From contig JAOAQX010000028.1 of assembly GCA_025210805.1 (NCBI GenBank), positions 1 through 64,000 on the forward strand: a stretch of DNA of 64,000 bases, written 5' to 3'. This DNA is from Flavobacteriales bacterium (GTDB lineage Bacteria; Bacteroidota; Bacteroidia; Flavobacteriales; CAJXXR01). The first letter of the stretch is position 1. Every line of letters starts with the position of its first letter. Made by a program: the position numbers and the translations under genes. The notes beneath the pieces are model-generated. The model was not told the DNA's origin. It did not search any database and saw only the letters and a program-made list of their open reading frames with translations. This document shows, piece after piece, positions 9,265 through 17,058 of the stretch.

Positions 9265-10671
9265 CTAATGTCTTAGCAAATGTGGGAAAATTTCTTCAAA
9301 AGAAGCAAGACCTTGAGCGAATAATTCAAAGGCTTTGTCAGATAAAGTTTGATAAGTAACAGCAATTTTTTGATTATGCTTGATGCTATAAGCCACTTCT
9401 TCATTGATTTCTAAGAGCTCAAAAATAGCTTTTCTTCTTTCAATACCTGTATAATTACATTTTGAACAACCTTTAGCTATAAACTGATGTTCCACAGAAG
9501 ATGGGGGCTTAAAACCTCTTGGATATAAAGACGCATCAAAATCAATCTGCTCTTTACAGGAAGTGCATAAAAGAGCCACTAATCGCTGTGCTAAACTTAA
9601 GCGAAGCGTACTGGCTAAAAGATAATCAGGAACTCCCATATCCACCAATCTTCCAATAGTTCCTTGTGCTGAGTTCGTGTGAATCGTGGAAAGAACTAAA
9701 TGCCCCGTTAAAGCTGCACGGATAGCCATATTAGCTGTTTGAACATCTCGAATTTCCCCAACCATAATAATGTCAGGATCTTGCCTTAGGAAGGTGCGAA
9801 GAGCGGTTGAGAAATCCAGTCCGATCTCTTTTTTAAGTTGAACTTGATTCACCCCATCAAGGGTATATTCTATAGGATCTTCAATAGTAAGAATATTACT
9901 CGATTCCTCATTAAGTTGCTTTAAAGTAGCATAAAGGGTTGTTGTCTTTCCTGATCCAGTAGGTCCACTAATGAGAAGAATTCCATTATGGTGACTAATA
10001 TTTTCTCTAAAAACCAAAAGTTGTTCTGAATCCATTCCAACTTTATCAAGTTGTACAACAGCATCATTTTTTACCAGTAGCCTTAAAACAATTTTTTCTC
10101 CATAGAGTGTAGGTAGTGTTGAAACTCGAATATCAAAATCAAATTGCTGGTTTACAAAATGAATTCGACCATCTTGTGGTAATCGTCTTTCAGCGATATC
10201 GAGTTGAGATTCAATTTTAATTTTATTTACTAATGGAAAATATTCGTCTTCGGTTAGTTTATAACGAGTGTATAAACGACCATTCATTCTCATTCGAATA
10301 CGATAATGCTCTTTATAAATTTCAATATGGATATCACTACTTCCTATTTGTTGAGCTTCACTCAGAAGTTGGGGAATATATTCGGCGTAATTAGAAAAAT
10401 CAATTTTTTTATTTTGCATTTGGCTATCAGAGCCCTTTCTATCAAAAAAATGCAAAAAAGCGGGAGTGAAATCTGAAGAGTCTACAACTCTTAAATCAAA
10501 AGTTTTTTTTAGAATTTTTTCAGCTTTTCTATGTTCATCATTTTTTTCTTGAACACTATAACAGCTAATGGTATCCCCTGTCTGTTTAAAGGGTAATATT
10601 TTTAGCTTCTGAATTAAAGCAGTAGGAAGCACTTCCTTTAATAAATCGTTTGGGTCAATGGTTTGAGTCAT
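9265..10671 (-). CDS. gspE: type II secretion / pilus assembly ATPase GspE (PilB-like)
   Basis: This 468-residue protein contains Walker A GPTGSGKTTT at residues 236-245, the Asp box IEDPIEYTLDGVNQ near 263-276, Walker B DPDIIMVGEIRD near 298-309, and the His box TGHLVLSTIHTNS near 322-334. A four-cysteine zinc site is present at about C369, C372, C402 and C405. These are the complete signatures of GspE/PilB hexameric ATPases that drive pilus or pseudopilus assembly. The N-terminal GspE_N part is short, which explains the length below the usual 500-560. It overlaps the prepilin peptidase gene by four bases. The 61-base gap to the secretin is the largest within this part of the operon. Confidence 0.95.
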   Translation of the reverse strand: MTQTIDPNDLLKEVLPTALIQKLKILPFKQTGDTISCYSVQEKNDEHRKAEKILKKTFDLRVVDSSDFTPAFLHFFDRKGSDSQMQNKKIDFSNYAEYIPQLLSEAQQIGSSDIHIEIYKEHYRIRMRMNGRLYTRYKLTEDEYFPLVNKIKIESQLDIAERRLPQDGRIHFVNQQFDFDIRVSTLPTLYGEKIVLRLLVKNDAVVQLDKVGMDSEQLLVFRENISHHNGILLISGPTGSGKTTTLYATLKQLNEESSNILTIEDPIEYTLDGVNQVQLKKEIGLDFSTALRTFLRQDPDIIMVGEIRDVQTANMAIRAALTGHLVLSTIHTNSAQGTIGRLVDMGVPDYLLASTLRLSLAQRLVALLCTSCKEQIDFDASLYPRGFKPPSSVEHQFIAKGCSKCNYTGIERRKAIFELLEINEEVAYSIKHNQKIAVTYQTLSDKAFELFAQGLASFEEIFPHLLRH

Positions 10672-11129
10672 ATCAAAGATTGTTGAAAAGGAGTGAGAAG
10701 ATAAATAATTAAAAACAAAGAGAAAAGTCCTGCAAGAGGGATTGTTTTAAAATACTTTTTAAAAATCAAAACCATTAAAATAGAAAAGATTAATCCCGAA
10801 AGGTAAATAGCGATAAAAACCTGAAAGGTAAATAAGAAGCATAAACACAGAAAGAAAAAAACATCGCCGATACCAAGCCATTTTTTAAATAGTTGATTTC
10901 CTTCTTTATAACGAACCTGTAGATATAAGTACAAGCCAATTAATTGAGTCATCACGAAAATGAGATTATAACCCGTTTCATACAGCCAAAAAGTCCAATC
11001 GTATGTTTGAACAGACCACAGTCCTAAGATAAATAAGCTTAGAATACTGAATAGATGAATATAACGTTCTTTAAAGTCTGTCCAGACCATCGATAATAGT
11101 ATGATAATTAAAACAATTTTTTCCCACAT
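10668..11129 (-). CDS. prepilin peptidase, A24 family, lacking the methylase domain
   Basis: This 153-residue multi-spanning membrane protein keeps the two catalytic aspartates of aspartic prepilin peptidases: Asp18 in VWTDFKERYI and Asp89 in the GxGD motif LGIGDVFF. About five hydrophobic segments are visible. The N-terminal methyltransferase domain with its zinc-binding cysteines, present in classic GspO/PilD (about 280 residues), is absent, as in short archaeal and CpaA-like forms. It would cut the leaders of the pseudopilins in the same operon. It sits between gspG and gspE and overlaps gspE by four bases. Confidence 0.8.
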   Translation of the reverse strand: MWEKIVLIIILLSMVWTDFKERYIHLFSILSLFILGLWSVQTYDWTFWLYETGYNLIFVMTQLIGLYLYLQVRYKEGNQLFKKWLGIGDVFFFLCLCFLFTFQVFIAIYLSGLIFSILMVLIFKKYFKTIPLAGLFSLFLIIYLLTPFQQSLI

Positions 11130-11137
11130 ATTTCATT

Positions 11138-11593
11138 TTAATCTTCTACTAGTTCTTTGAGCTCGTTATCATGATTAATTACCCAAACGTTAAATTGTCC
11201 ATCTCCATCAAAGTCTACTTGAGCGGTGGCTTTGGCAACATACTGTGTGGTATTGGCTTTTTCGATACTAATAAGATAGTTTGCATTTCCTCCTTGAGTG
11301 GTTAATTTGGCTTGCTCAAAACCAATGCTTTTTAATTCTGTGGAATATTTAGAATGTGTATAGCGATACACTTGCTGAAGCTTATGAAGATGCGCTAATT
11401 GAGTTTGTGCTTCAACAGATTTTGCTTTGGTTATCATAGGCATTAAAGATGGAAGAGCAATTAAAGCCAAAATTCCTATAATTACTAAAGTAATAAGGAC
11501 TTCCAGAAGAGATAAGGCCTTTAATTTAAAAATATTGGTAGAGTTTTCCGTTTGTTTCATTTTCGATTTTTGATTATAAATGCATTCCAGCAT
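11138..11593 (-). CDS. gspG: major pseudopilin, GspG-like
   Basis: This 151-residue prepilin has a leader ending before LSLLEVLITLVIIGILALIAL, with Glu at position five of the mature protein. The helix is followed by AKSVEAQTQLAHLHKLQQVY, which matches the amphipathic part of GspG. A later FDGDGQF stretch has the look of the GspG calcium loop. The order of genes and the Asp-rich loop favour the major pseudopilin over a minor one. The leader is unusually long (about 27 residues), so internal methionines such as the one at residue 12 may be the true start. It overlaps gspF by 20 bases. Confidence 0.8.
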   Translation of the reverse strand: MLECIYNQKSKMKQTENSTNIFKLKALSLLEVLITLVIIGILALIALPSLMPMITKAKSVEAQTQLAHLHKLQQVYRYTHSKYSTELKSIGFEQAKLTTQGGNANYLISIEKANTTQYVAKATAQVDFDGDGQFNVWVINHDNELKELVED

Positions 11594-12722
11594 TGATATT
11601 GAATAAAGGAAGGTACATTGAAATGAGTACTAAAGCAACGACCACGCCTAGAAATAAGATGATAAAAGGTTCTAACAACGAAGTTATTAATTTATTTTGA
11701 TGACTGATTTCTTTTTCTAGCTCTAGAATTAAACTTTCGTAAACTTCTTCAAGTTTATTCCCTTGTTCTCCAACTTTTATTAATGTTTTTATTTTTTTAG
11801 AGATAAAATGATCTTCAGTTAAAGCTTCGGAGAGTGATTGACCCTTGATGAGTTGTTGAGAAAGTTGCTGACAAGTATTTTTTAAAGGATAAAAATGGCT
11901 ACTTTTTTTAATTAACTCAAGGCTTTTTGTTATGGGAACATGAGCTTTTGCCATTAGAAGAAGCAATTGAATAAATCTAAGAAGATTGGTTTTTCTGACT
12001 AATAAGCCTATGATGGGAAGTCTTAATAGAATGTGGTCCCAATAGCTCTTTATTTTCGGGATTCTTAAAGCTCTCCAAATAAGGATGACAGACAAGATTA
12101 ATGCCGAAAAAAGATATAGAAAGTTCTGTGCTAAAAAATCAGAAATAGAAATGACCACTTGAGTAATCATTGGAAGTTCTGAGCCTGTTCTCGAAAACAT
12201 ATCTTGAAACATAGGTACTAAAAAAACCATTAAAAACATCACAACTAAAGAAGTGAAAAGAATAACGATAGCAGGATATGTTAATGAAGAAATAACCAAT
12301 CTCTTTAATGCTATTTTACTCTGGTAGTATTTTTTTAGATCTTCAAAAACTTCTGAAAGTCTACCACTTTCTTCACCAATTTTGATAGAATAATAATCGA
12401 ATGGGTGAAATGCCTGAGTTTCTAGAAAACTATCTGAAAGCGTTTTTCCTTCAAGCATAAAACCTGAAACTCGATCAAGAACTTCGATCAAATACTTCTT
12501 TTTTTTATCTGAGGTTTCAAGAATTAGTTGAATTCCTGCGTGAATATCTAAGCCTGATTTTAATAAAACAGTTAATTGATTGTAAATTTCTTCAAGATAT
12601 TTAGGTGAAAGTTTTTTACTTAATCGAATATCTTTATTCAACCAATCACCCCAAGATGAGTCCGATGTTTTTGGCTTTTTAGCATTGAGTTGCTCAATAT
12701 GTTGTGGGTTAAATGATTTCAT
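11574..12722 (-). CDS. gspF: inner membrane platform protein GspF (PilC-like)
   Basis: This 382-residue protein has two copies of the T2SSF domain: the first around residues 45-165 (LLKSGLDIHAGIQ...FYSIKIGEESGRLSEVF) and the second around 245-365 (LLMAKAHVPITKSLELI...LIKVGEQGNKLEEVYESL). Three membrane helices lie near residues 145-170, 195-215 and 352-375. This is the standard GspF/PilC layout; the protein contacts GspE and helps extrude pseudopilins. It overlaps the upstream minor pseudopilin gene by four bases and gspG by 20 bases. Confidence 0.92.
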   Translation of the reverse strand: MKSFNPQHIEQLNAKKPKTSDSSWGDWLNKDIRLSKKLSPKYLEEIYNQLTVLLKSGLDIHAGIQLILETSDKKKKYLIEVLDRVSGFMLEGKTLSDSFLETQAFHPFDYYSIKIGEESGRLSEVFEDLKKYYQSKIALKRLVISSLTYPAIVILFTSLVVMFLMVFLVPMFQDMFSRTGSELPMITQVVISISDFLAQNFLYLFSALILSVILIWRALRIPKIKSYWDHILLRLPIIGLLVRKTNLLRFIQLLLLMAKAHVPITKSLELIKKSSHFYPLKNTCQQLSQQLIKGQSLSEALTEDHFISKKIKTLIKVGEQGNKLEEVYESLILELEKEISHQNKLITSLLEPFIILFLGVVVALVLISMYLPLFNINAGMHL

Positions 12723-13183
12723 TTTCTATAATCTGCTTCATCAATGTAAATAATCTCGAAAGACTCGTCTAAAGCTAGATTTATGACTATACGTAAAGGT
12801 GTTTTTTGAATGGAGTTTTCGGGATGGAATGATAAGTCGTTTGCAGTAAAGGTAAATGTAGTTCGATCTTTTTGATGAGTTCTTATTAATTGCTGATCAC
12901 CAAAGTCATAGGAAATCAATTGATGATTTTTTTCGATAAAGAGAATTTTCTGATCAAGATAAAAAGTATCAGACATAAATAAATCATCGACCATTAATAA
13001 GTCGAATAATGCTAGATCTTCGATTTGTTGTTGCGCTTTATTTTTAAGTTTTTGTGTTTGAAGAAAAGAATTGAGAAAAAAAATGACAGCGAAAGCAATA
13101 ATTGCTGTAATTAAGGAGGCTATTAGCAATTCCAGTAAAGTAAATGCTTTAATTCTGATTTGATAATAGGGGGTTCTTCCCAT
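12719..13183 (-). CDS. minor pseudopilin (GspH/GspJ-like)
   Basis: This 154-residue prepilin has a short leader ending in IKAF, followed by the class III motif TLLELLIASLITAIIAFAVIFFL with Glu+5. The mature part has a coiled helix (about residues 38-60) and a beta-rich C-terminus. It is the first gene of the secretion operon proper. The length suits GspH or GspJ but does not decide between them. The gene begins 13 bases after the stop of the YegP-like gene and overlaps gspF by four bases. Confidence 0.75.
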   Translation of the reverse strand: MGRTPYYQIRIKAFTLLELLIASLITAIIAFAVIFFLNSFLQTQKLKNKAQQQIEDLALFDLLMVDDLFMSDTFYLDQKILFIEKNHQLISYDFGDQQLIRTHQKDRTTFTFTANDLSFHPENSIQKTPLRIVINLALDESFEIIYIDEADYRK

Positions 13184-13196
13184 TTAGGTTTCTTAA

Positions 13197-13523
13197 TTAC
13201 AGCTGCTGAATCTCAGCAATTGGAGCATTTTCCATTACAGACTGTATTCCATTATCTCTCCCCTGTTTTGTTTCGTACATTTCGCTAGTACCGATAATTT
13301 GTCCATTAGTAGCCTTAAGGTTAAAATAATATTTTCCGTTGGAAGATTCCAATCGATCAAAACGATTTTCGTTGGGAGCATTTTTCTTTACAGATTCTAT
13401 TCCATTTAAAGCTCCAGTTTTATTTACATATCCCTCACTAGCTAAAATGGTTTGTCCATTCTTAGCAGTAAGTCTAAAACGGTATTCTTTAGTTTGATAC
13501 AATTCAAATTTAGGATGTCTCAT
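13197..13523 (-). CDS. YegP-like protein with two DUF1508 repeats
   Basis: This 108-residue protein is a clear tandem repeat. Repeat one spans about residues 5-50 (FELYQTKEYRFRLTAKNGQTI..SEGY..K....NGIESVKKNA). Repeat two spans about 55-102 (YYFNLKATNGQIIGTSEMY..K..RDNGIQSVMENA). This is the DUF1508/UPF0339 (YegP) fold with two copies, as in the usual 110-residue family members. The biochemical role of the family is not established. It lies 13 bases upstream of the pseudopilin/gspF operon on the same strand, so it may be its first gene or simply a neighbour. Confidence 0.85.
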   Translation of the reverse strand: MRHPKFELYQTKEYRFRLTAKNGQTILASEGYVNKTGALNGIESVKKNAPNENRFDRLESSNGKYYFNLKATNGQIIGTSEMYETKQGRDNGIQSVMENAPIAEIQQL

Positions 13524-13841
13524 AATTCAATTATTTTTGTGAAGGTACGAAAAATTGCCTATTCGAAAATAATTTCAACACAAGTTTTTGGAAATAAGGA
13601 AAAATGAGTTCGAGAATCTATAGGAGCTAATATTTACTTTATGAAGCTCTGAATGATGCTGTTTAATTTCGAGTCTAGTCCTAGAGGGGGAGCTTTTTTG
13701 GAAAAACCGTCATTTTTGGCGGTTTTTTTTGTTTTTAGACAATTAATTGTTCCTGAGTTAAATAAAAAGATTCTTGTTTATTTGTTGCTTCTCTGTTTTA
13801 TATTCATGCTGGCTACTAATTAAAAATTGACAGTAGCGATT
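13524..13841. other. intergenic stretch between the YegP-like gene and the RHS array
   Basis: About 320 bases without a supported gene. It holds a strong hairpin with a T-run (13702-13730) and, from 13801, the truncated right end of a RAYT-derived element. No TAnnTTTG box could be placed with confidence for the YegP-like gene. A T-arm-like run near 13660-13690 does not fold as a tRNA. Confidence 0.5.
13702..13730 (+). terminator. intrinsic terminator-like hairpin
   Basis: An 11-bp stem, AAAAACCGTCA paired with TGGCGGTTTTT (one G-T pair) around a four-base loop, is followed by a run of T. It points along the plus strand although no plus-strand gene is recognised just before it. It may end an unseen transcript or be left over from a rearrangement. 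Confidence 0.6.
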
Positions 13842-13872
13842 TTACGGTGTGGTATTCGTTGCGGTAGCTGGG
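13801..13872 (-). repeat. RAYT-derived element, right end only
   Basis: This is the transposase-proximal end of the dispersed hairpin-ended element: GGCTAC followed by TAATTAAAAATTG, CAGTAGCGATTTTACGG and the terminal GCGGTAGCTGGGG. The left end is missing. The last codons of the 253-residue lipoprotein gene run into it, so it defines that gene's present C-terminus. A degenerate copy of the array's 14-base motif (13874-13887) follows directly. Confidence 0.75.
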
Positions 13873-14603
13873 GTATGAGTGTTTACAGGTTTAGCTAATA
13901 AAAAACTAATACCATTTATTCCTTTGGTTTTACAAAAATTAGCACACAGCTTTTCAACTTCCTTTAAATACTCCACGGGAAATTCTAATACACTAGTATT
14001 TTTACAATCTGCCTTGATTCCAAAACCCATACGATATGTAAAAAATGCATTATTTTTAGGAGATTGATCAATTTTCCTTACATGACTTTTTATAATAGAA
14101 TACAATTTCTTTCTAAACTCTTGATAATGTTTTCCTCTATAGGCAGAAAAATTATCAAAATGAAATACTGGTGAGCTTAGTATTGTCCATTGCATATCAA
14201 ATGCTTTTTCAGTATAGGAACATCGGTTAATAATTTTTGCTTGGTAAAGAATACAATTCAAATCATTTATTTGTACTGTATACGTGGAATCAACTATTTC
14301 CATTTTAATCAATTCTTTATATTTTGTTAGTTGATGAATTGACCAATCAAAATAGTCATTTAATTTCGTATAATCGGTTTTATAATAATCTTTAGTTATG
14401 TTATGAAATTTCAATATCTCTTCGACTGAAGTAGGATGCCGTTTATAGCTATAATAATATGTGTCAATAAATAGACCTAAATTATCAAAATTATATTTTT
14501 TATTTTTATATGTATGTTGTTTATTCTCTTCATTTTTACATCCAATATTTATCACAATAAATAGAAGTGTAATAGAGCCCAATAGAAGTAAACCATTTTT
14601 CAT
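13842..14603 (-). CDS. lipoprotein, probable immunity protein of an RHS-type module
   Basis: This 253-residue protein has a signal peptide with the lipobox INIGC (Cys22), so it should be a membrane-anchored envelope protein. No known domain is recognised. The start ATG lies six bases after the stop of a 21-codon relic frame (14610-14672) that looks like the end of a toxin. The C-terminus (VNTHTPATATNTTP) is encoded by the 14-mer motif and the RAYT-derived element, so the native end is altered. Position and architecture match the intact toxin/lipoprotein pairs at 25-26 kb and 29-30 kb. The immunity role is inferred. Confidence 0.6.
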   Translation of the reverse strand: MKNGLLLLGSITLLFIVINIGCKNEENKQHTYKNKKYNFDNLGLFIDTYYYSYKRHPTSVEEILKFHNITKDYYKTDYTKLNDYFDWSIHQLTKYKELIKMEIVDSTYTVQINDLNCILYQAKIINRCSYTEKAFDMQWTILSSPVFHFDNFSAYRGKHYQEFRKKLYSIIKSHVRKIDQSPKNNAFFTYRMGFGIKADCKNTSVLEFPVEYLKEVEKLCANFCKTKGINGISFLLAKPVNTHTPATATNTTP

Positions 14604-14609
14604 ACTTGT

Positions 14610-14672
14610 TTAATATAATTTAGTTTCTTGTTTGATGCCATCAATAATGATTTCTGTTCTTGGAATTGGAAT
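14610..14672 (-). pseudogene. C-terminal relic of an RHS-type toxin
   Basis: A 20- to 21-codon open frame (IPIPRTEIIIDGIKQETKLY then stop) begins at the left end of a RAYT-derived element and stops six bases before the lipoprotein gene. It has no start codon. By analogy with the intact pairs it is the last part of the cognate toxin, the rest having been deleted. Too little remains to name the toxin. Confidence 0.5.
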
Positions 14673-14856
14673 CACGCTACCGCCAATTTCTAATTTCCCG
14701 CTGCTCGGGACAAGGCGTGGACACACTGATAATCAAACCAAATTTACATGAAATATTGAAAAGAAATGTGTTACTGTTTTGACATTCATACCGGCTACCA
14801 AGTCCAACTTCGCGGTAGCGATTTGCGGTGTGTTTTTTTATTCGTGGTAGCTGGGG
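14673..14856 (-). repeat. RAYT-derived hairpin-ended element, internally deleted copy
   Basis: A 184-bp copy with both ends. The left end is CGCTACCGCCAATTTC followed by the hairpin TCCCG-ctgct-CGGGA. The last RAYT codons (reverse of ATAATC...TTTACATG) follow, then the inner hairpin CCAAGT-cca-ACTTCG and the right end GTGGTAGCTGGGG. The transposase body is missing, making this a non-autonomous derivative of 28188-28967. The 14-mer CATGATAGTTTGCA starts two bases further on (14859-14872). Confidence 0.8.
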
Positions 14857-14858
14857 TT

Positions 14859-14872
14859 CATGATAGTTTGCA
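14859..14872 (-). repeat. array 3'-end motif (TGCAAACTATCATG)
   Basis: A perfect copy of the 14-base motif that marks the 3' side of each module in the array, here 24 bases after the stop of the membrane protein gene. Other copies: 13874 (degenerate), 15717, 16627, 23096, 23152, 23952, 25039, 27749 and 29004 (first twelve bases). Confidence 0.75.
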
Positions 14873-14895
14873 TTCCTATCTTGATACTTGATTTA

Positions 14896-15282
14896 TCAAT
14901 TGAATAGATGTAAAGAAAAGTAGAAATGATAGTAAGTAATGATTTCTAATACAGATACATAATTCATTATACAAAAATAATTATATACTCTATCTAATAT
15001 TATTAGAAGATAGAAGACCAATGATATCTTAAGGGACTTTTTATATTTCGATCTTCGTATTTCCAAATAGGAACTAAATATGAAAATGTATGATATAAAG
15101 AAAATTAAATAATCATTAAACGAAATTGGAAACATAAATAACGTTCCCAATAAATAAAATTCAATTAAAATCCATATTATTGATAATATATATATTGTAC
15201 TTAAGAAAAATACGATTTTAATAAGCCAAGTAGAAATATTCTCAAAATTCTGTTGCCTCTTTAACCTTTTTAATTTTTCCAT
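14896..15282 (-). CDS. integral membrane protein, probable immunity protein
   Basis: A frame of up to 153 residues is open from 15357. Its first 25 codons overlap another frame that reads like a toxin C-terminus, so the Met at 15282 (MEKLKRLKRQQN) is preferred. The resulting protein of about 128 residues has three to four hydrophobic segments (starting LIKIVFFLSTIYILSIIWIL), typical of membrane immunity proteins against pore-forming or periplasm-acting toxins. The overlap of about 40 bases with the relic toxin frame resembles the 23-26-base overlaps in the intact pairs. No family is recognised. Confidence 0.5.
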   Translation of the reverse strand: MEKLKRLKRQQNFENISTWLIKIVFFLSTIYILSIIWILIEFYLLGTLFMFPISFNDYLIFFISYIFIFSSYLEIRRSKYKKSLKISLVFYLLIILDRVYNYFCIMNYVSVLEIITYYHFYFSLHLFN

Positions 15283-15391
15283 TTTTCTTCTTTTTGTATT
15301 GAGCCTCATTATATCCATATCCAGGAGTGATAACTTTTGTATTATCTGAACCTTCATTTCTTAATACCAAAGGTCTGTTTATAATAACAAG
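15242..15391 (-). pseudogene. C-terminal relic of an RHS-type toxin
   Basis: An open frame of about 49 codons contains NEGSDNTKVITPGYGYNEAQ and a basic tail KKKKNGKIKKVKEATEF before its stop at 15242. A stop codon at 15392 precedes it and no start is visible. The basic C-terminal tail and the position before an immunity-like gene suggest a nuclease-type toxin end. The identification is by context. Confidence 0.5.
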
Positions 15392-15450
15392 CTAATATTC
15401 GAAATAGGAAACTCTCTCTGTTGTTTTGGTTTTAATAGGTGTGTCCATTT

Positions 15451-15592
15451 TCCTCGCTACCGCAAATTTCTAATTTTCCGCTGCTCGGGACAAGGTGTAG
15501 ATACACTGATAATCAACCCAAATTTACATGAATAATCGAAAGGTCATTTAACATATAATGACTAGAAGTTGCTTTTCCTCCTTATTTGCCTG
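15451..15592 (-). repeat. RAYT-derived element, left end with decayed transposase C-terminus
   Basis: The left end (CTCGCTACCGCAAATTTC) and the hairpin TCCGCTGCTCGGGA are followed by a decayed copy of the RAYT 3' end. On the minus strand it still reads SSHYMLNDLSIIHVNLG, close to the intact gene's SARNYMLDDFSIIHVNLV. The right end is missing, and the copy runs into the conserved module tail. Confidence 0.75.
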
Positions 15593-15730
15593 ATGCTAGG
15601 GAATTTTCCTAGAACCTTTTTTGCTCGAATAGGTTACCTGAGGAAAAAAATACTTGTTATACTTTGTTCATTAGTAACTTACGTATGATTTTGCCTGTTT
15701 TCTTGTCAATTTGGTACATGATAGTTTACA
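15593..15730 (-). repeat. conserved module tail with 14-mer motif
   Basis: This is one of five copies of a roughly 100-140-bp tail. On the minus strand it starts with the 14-mer TGTAAACTATCATG (15717-15730, one change), then a conserved frame reading IDKKTGKIIRKLLMNKV and a stop, then CTCAGGTAACCTATTCG. Comparison with the other copies shows the IDKKTG..RKLL frame is kept by mostly silent changes. It sits at the end of the 201-residue gene. Confidence 0.65.
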
Positions 15731-16311
15731 CCTTCAATTTCCGACTCTATATATTTCCAATAATAAGGCAAGGTGGGTGGTTTTCTTATAGTAAAAACAG
15801 GGCTGGGGTGTAATTTATTCAAATAAGAAAACATTCTTACAAATTCAGCAAATTCCCGACTTTCATTCTTGTCTTTATGTTTTGTAATAGGTAATCTACA
15901 TTGAGCACTATAGAATTTTTCTTTAAAGAAGTCCACAAAAATAATTCTATTATCAAAAGTAGCGGATGAGTTTATATGCTCAACTGTATCAAGATAATTA
16001 AGAGATCTATAATCAAAATTTGCTACTTTAGAAAATGACATTGAATCTGTCTGTTTTCTCCAAAATAAACTAATCTTAGCTTTTCCAGCTACATAAGTGT
16101 ATTTTTTATATTTACCATTTCGAAATAATAGTCCTTTAACAATCGCTCTATTCGTTTTTCTTGACAAAATGAACACAGCAGAATCGCTAGAATTAACTCT
16201 CTTATCTTGAGGGATATAATACATTTCTTTTGCCGAGCAGTCTTTTTCTTCCAAAAAAGATTGACCATATAAATTAATCGAAATCATGGACAAAACAATA
16301 AATAATTTCAT
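15706..16311 (-). CDS. secreted protein, probable immunity protein of an RHS-type module
   Basis: This 201-residue protein has a signal peptide (residues 1-16, cut after LYG). No known domain is visible in the mature part. Its C-terminus (GVNYHVPN) is encoded by the 14-mer motif, in the same NYH frame used by the intact immunity gene at 28993-29748 (TNYHASD). A short relic frame precedes it (16327-16360). The predicted role is neutralising a toxin in the periplasm, inferred from context only. Confidence 0.55.
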   Translation of the reverse strand: MKLFIVLSMISINLYGQSFLEEKDCSAKEMYYIPQDKRVNSSDSAVFILSRKTNRAIVKGLLFRNGKYKKYTYVAGKAKISLFWRKQTDSMSFSKVANFDYRSLNYLDTVEHINSSATFDNRIIFVDFFKEKFYSAQCRLPITKHKDKNESREFAEFVRMFSYLNKLHPSPVFTIRKPPTLPYYWKYIESEIEGVNYHVPN

Positions 16312-16326
16312 GTATGTGAGTTTAAA

Positions 16327-16360
16327 TTAATTTGCTATATGGTATTTATATGTCATACCT
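16327..16360 (-). pseudogene. very short C-terminal relic of a toxin frame
   Basis: Ten codons (GMTYKYHIAN) and a stop lie between the left end of a RAYT-derived element and the 201-residue gene. This is too short to stand alone. It is listed because six other modules show the same arrangement. Confidence 0.3.
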
Positions 16361-16499
16361 CCTCGCTACCACCAATTTCTAATTTCCCGCTGCTTTGAAC
16401 AAGGTGTGGACGCACCGATAATCAAACCAAATTTACATGAATAATCGAAAGGTCATTTAACATACAATGACTAGTCGTTGCTTTTCCTCCTTATTTGCC
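16361..16499 (-). repeat. RAYT-derived element, left end with decayed transposase C-terminus
   Basis: A close sister of the copy at 15451-15592: CTCGCTACCACCAATTTC, a damaged left hairpin (CCCGCTGCTTTGAA), then the decayed RAYT 3' end and CTTATTTGCCTGAAGCTAGG. The right end is absent. The two copies share their downstream junction with the module tail, so they probably arose by duplication of a whole module boundary. Confidence 0.75.
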
Positions 16500-16640
16500 T
16501 GAAGCTAGGAAATATTCCTAGAACCTTTTTTGCTCGAATAGGTTACCTGAGAAAAAATCTATTTTATTACGCTCTACTCATTAGTAACTTACGTGTTAAA
16601 TTACCTGTTTTCTTGTCAATTAGGGACATGATAGTTTGCA
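16500..16640 (-). repeat. conserved module tail with 14-mer motif
   Basis: On the minus strand it reads the perfect 14-mer (16627-16640) and then the frame MSLIDKKTGNLTRKLLMSRA followed by a stop. The frame is open upstream through QTI toward the end of the neighbouring immunity-like gene, which ends 21 bases earlier in another frame. This suggests a frameshift near 16660. Confidence 0.65.
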
Positions 16641-16660
16641 CTGATATATTACCAACAAAG

Positions 16661-17056
16661 TTACCAAAAATTGGCAGGAACTGGAGGTGATGGATTATTG
16701 CTATTATCTTGTTTAGAGGATCCTAGGTCATCTTTATCAATCAGTATCATTTTAGCTAAAATATCACCTGAAATTCGTCTAACCTCACCCCATGTTATAT
16801 GTGACAAATCGTCCAAGTCATGAAGACCTAACTCATCTGCTTTATCAATAACAATACATAAATCAACGGTTAATAGTTCGTATATTTCATCTCCATAAAT
16901 TTTCCATAAATATCGACTATCTTCAAATTCTAATAATAATTCATCAAGATTATGTAATAAGCCATTAAAAAGTTTATTAAGGTATTCTATTTGAAATTCT
17001 TTGCTCTGTGATAAGTTGAAAACAACACGTTTTAACTCGTTTTTTTTTCTTCTCAT
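16661..17056 (-). CDS. small acidic protein, probable cytoplasmic immunity protein
   Basis: This 131-residue protein has no signal peptide and is rich in Leu, Asp and Glu, with a Pro-rich end (NPSPPVPANFW). Small acidic cytoplasmic proteins next to nuclease-like toxins are typical immunity proteins, binding the toxin directly. It begins two bases after the stop of a toxin relic with a basic, nuclease-like tail (17059-17266). The C-terminus may be frameshifted, since another frame continues into the module tail. Confidence 0.6.
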   Translation of the reverse strand: MRRKKNELKRVVFNLSQSKEFQIEYLNKLFNGLLHNLDELLLEFEDSRYLWKIYGDEIYELLTVDLCIVIDKADELGLHDLDDLSHITWGEVRRISGDILAKMILIDKDDLGSSKQDNSNNPSPPVPANFW

Positions 17057-17058
17057 AA

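Noticed and set aside
13650..13700. tRNA-like T-arm sequence (TTTCGAGTC) before a terminator
   Set aside because: The flanking bases do not pair as a T-stem and no acceptor, D or anticodon arm could be built upstream.
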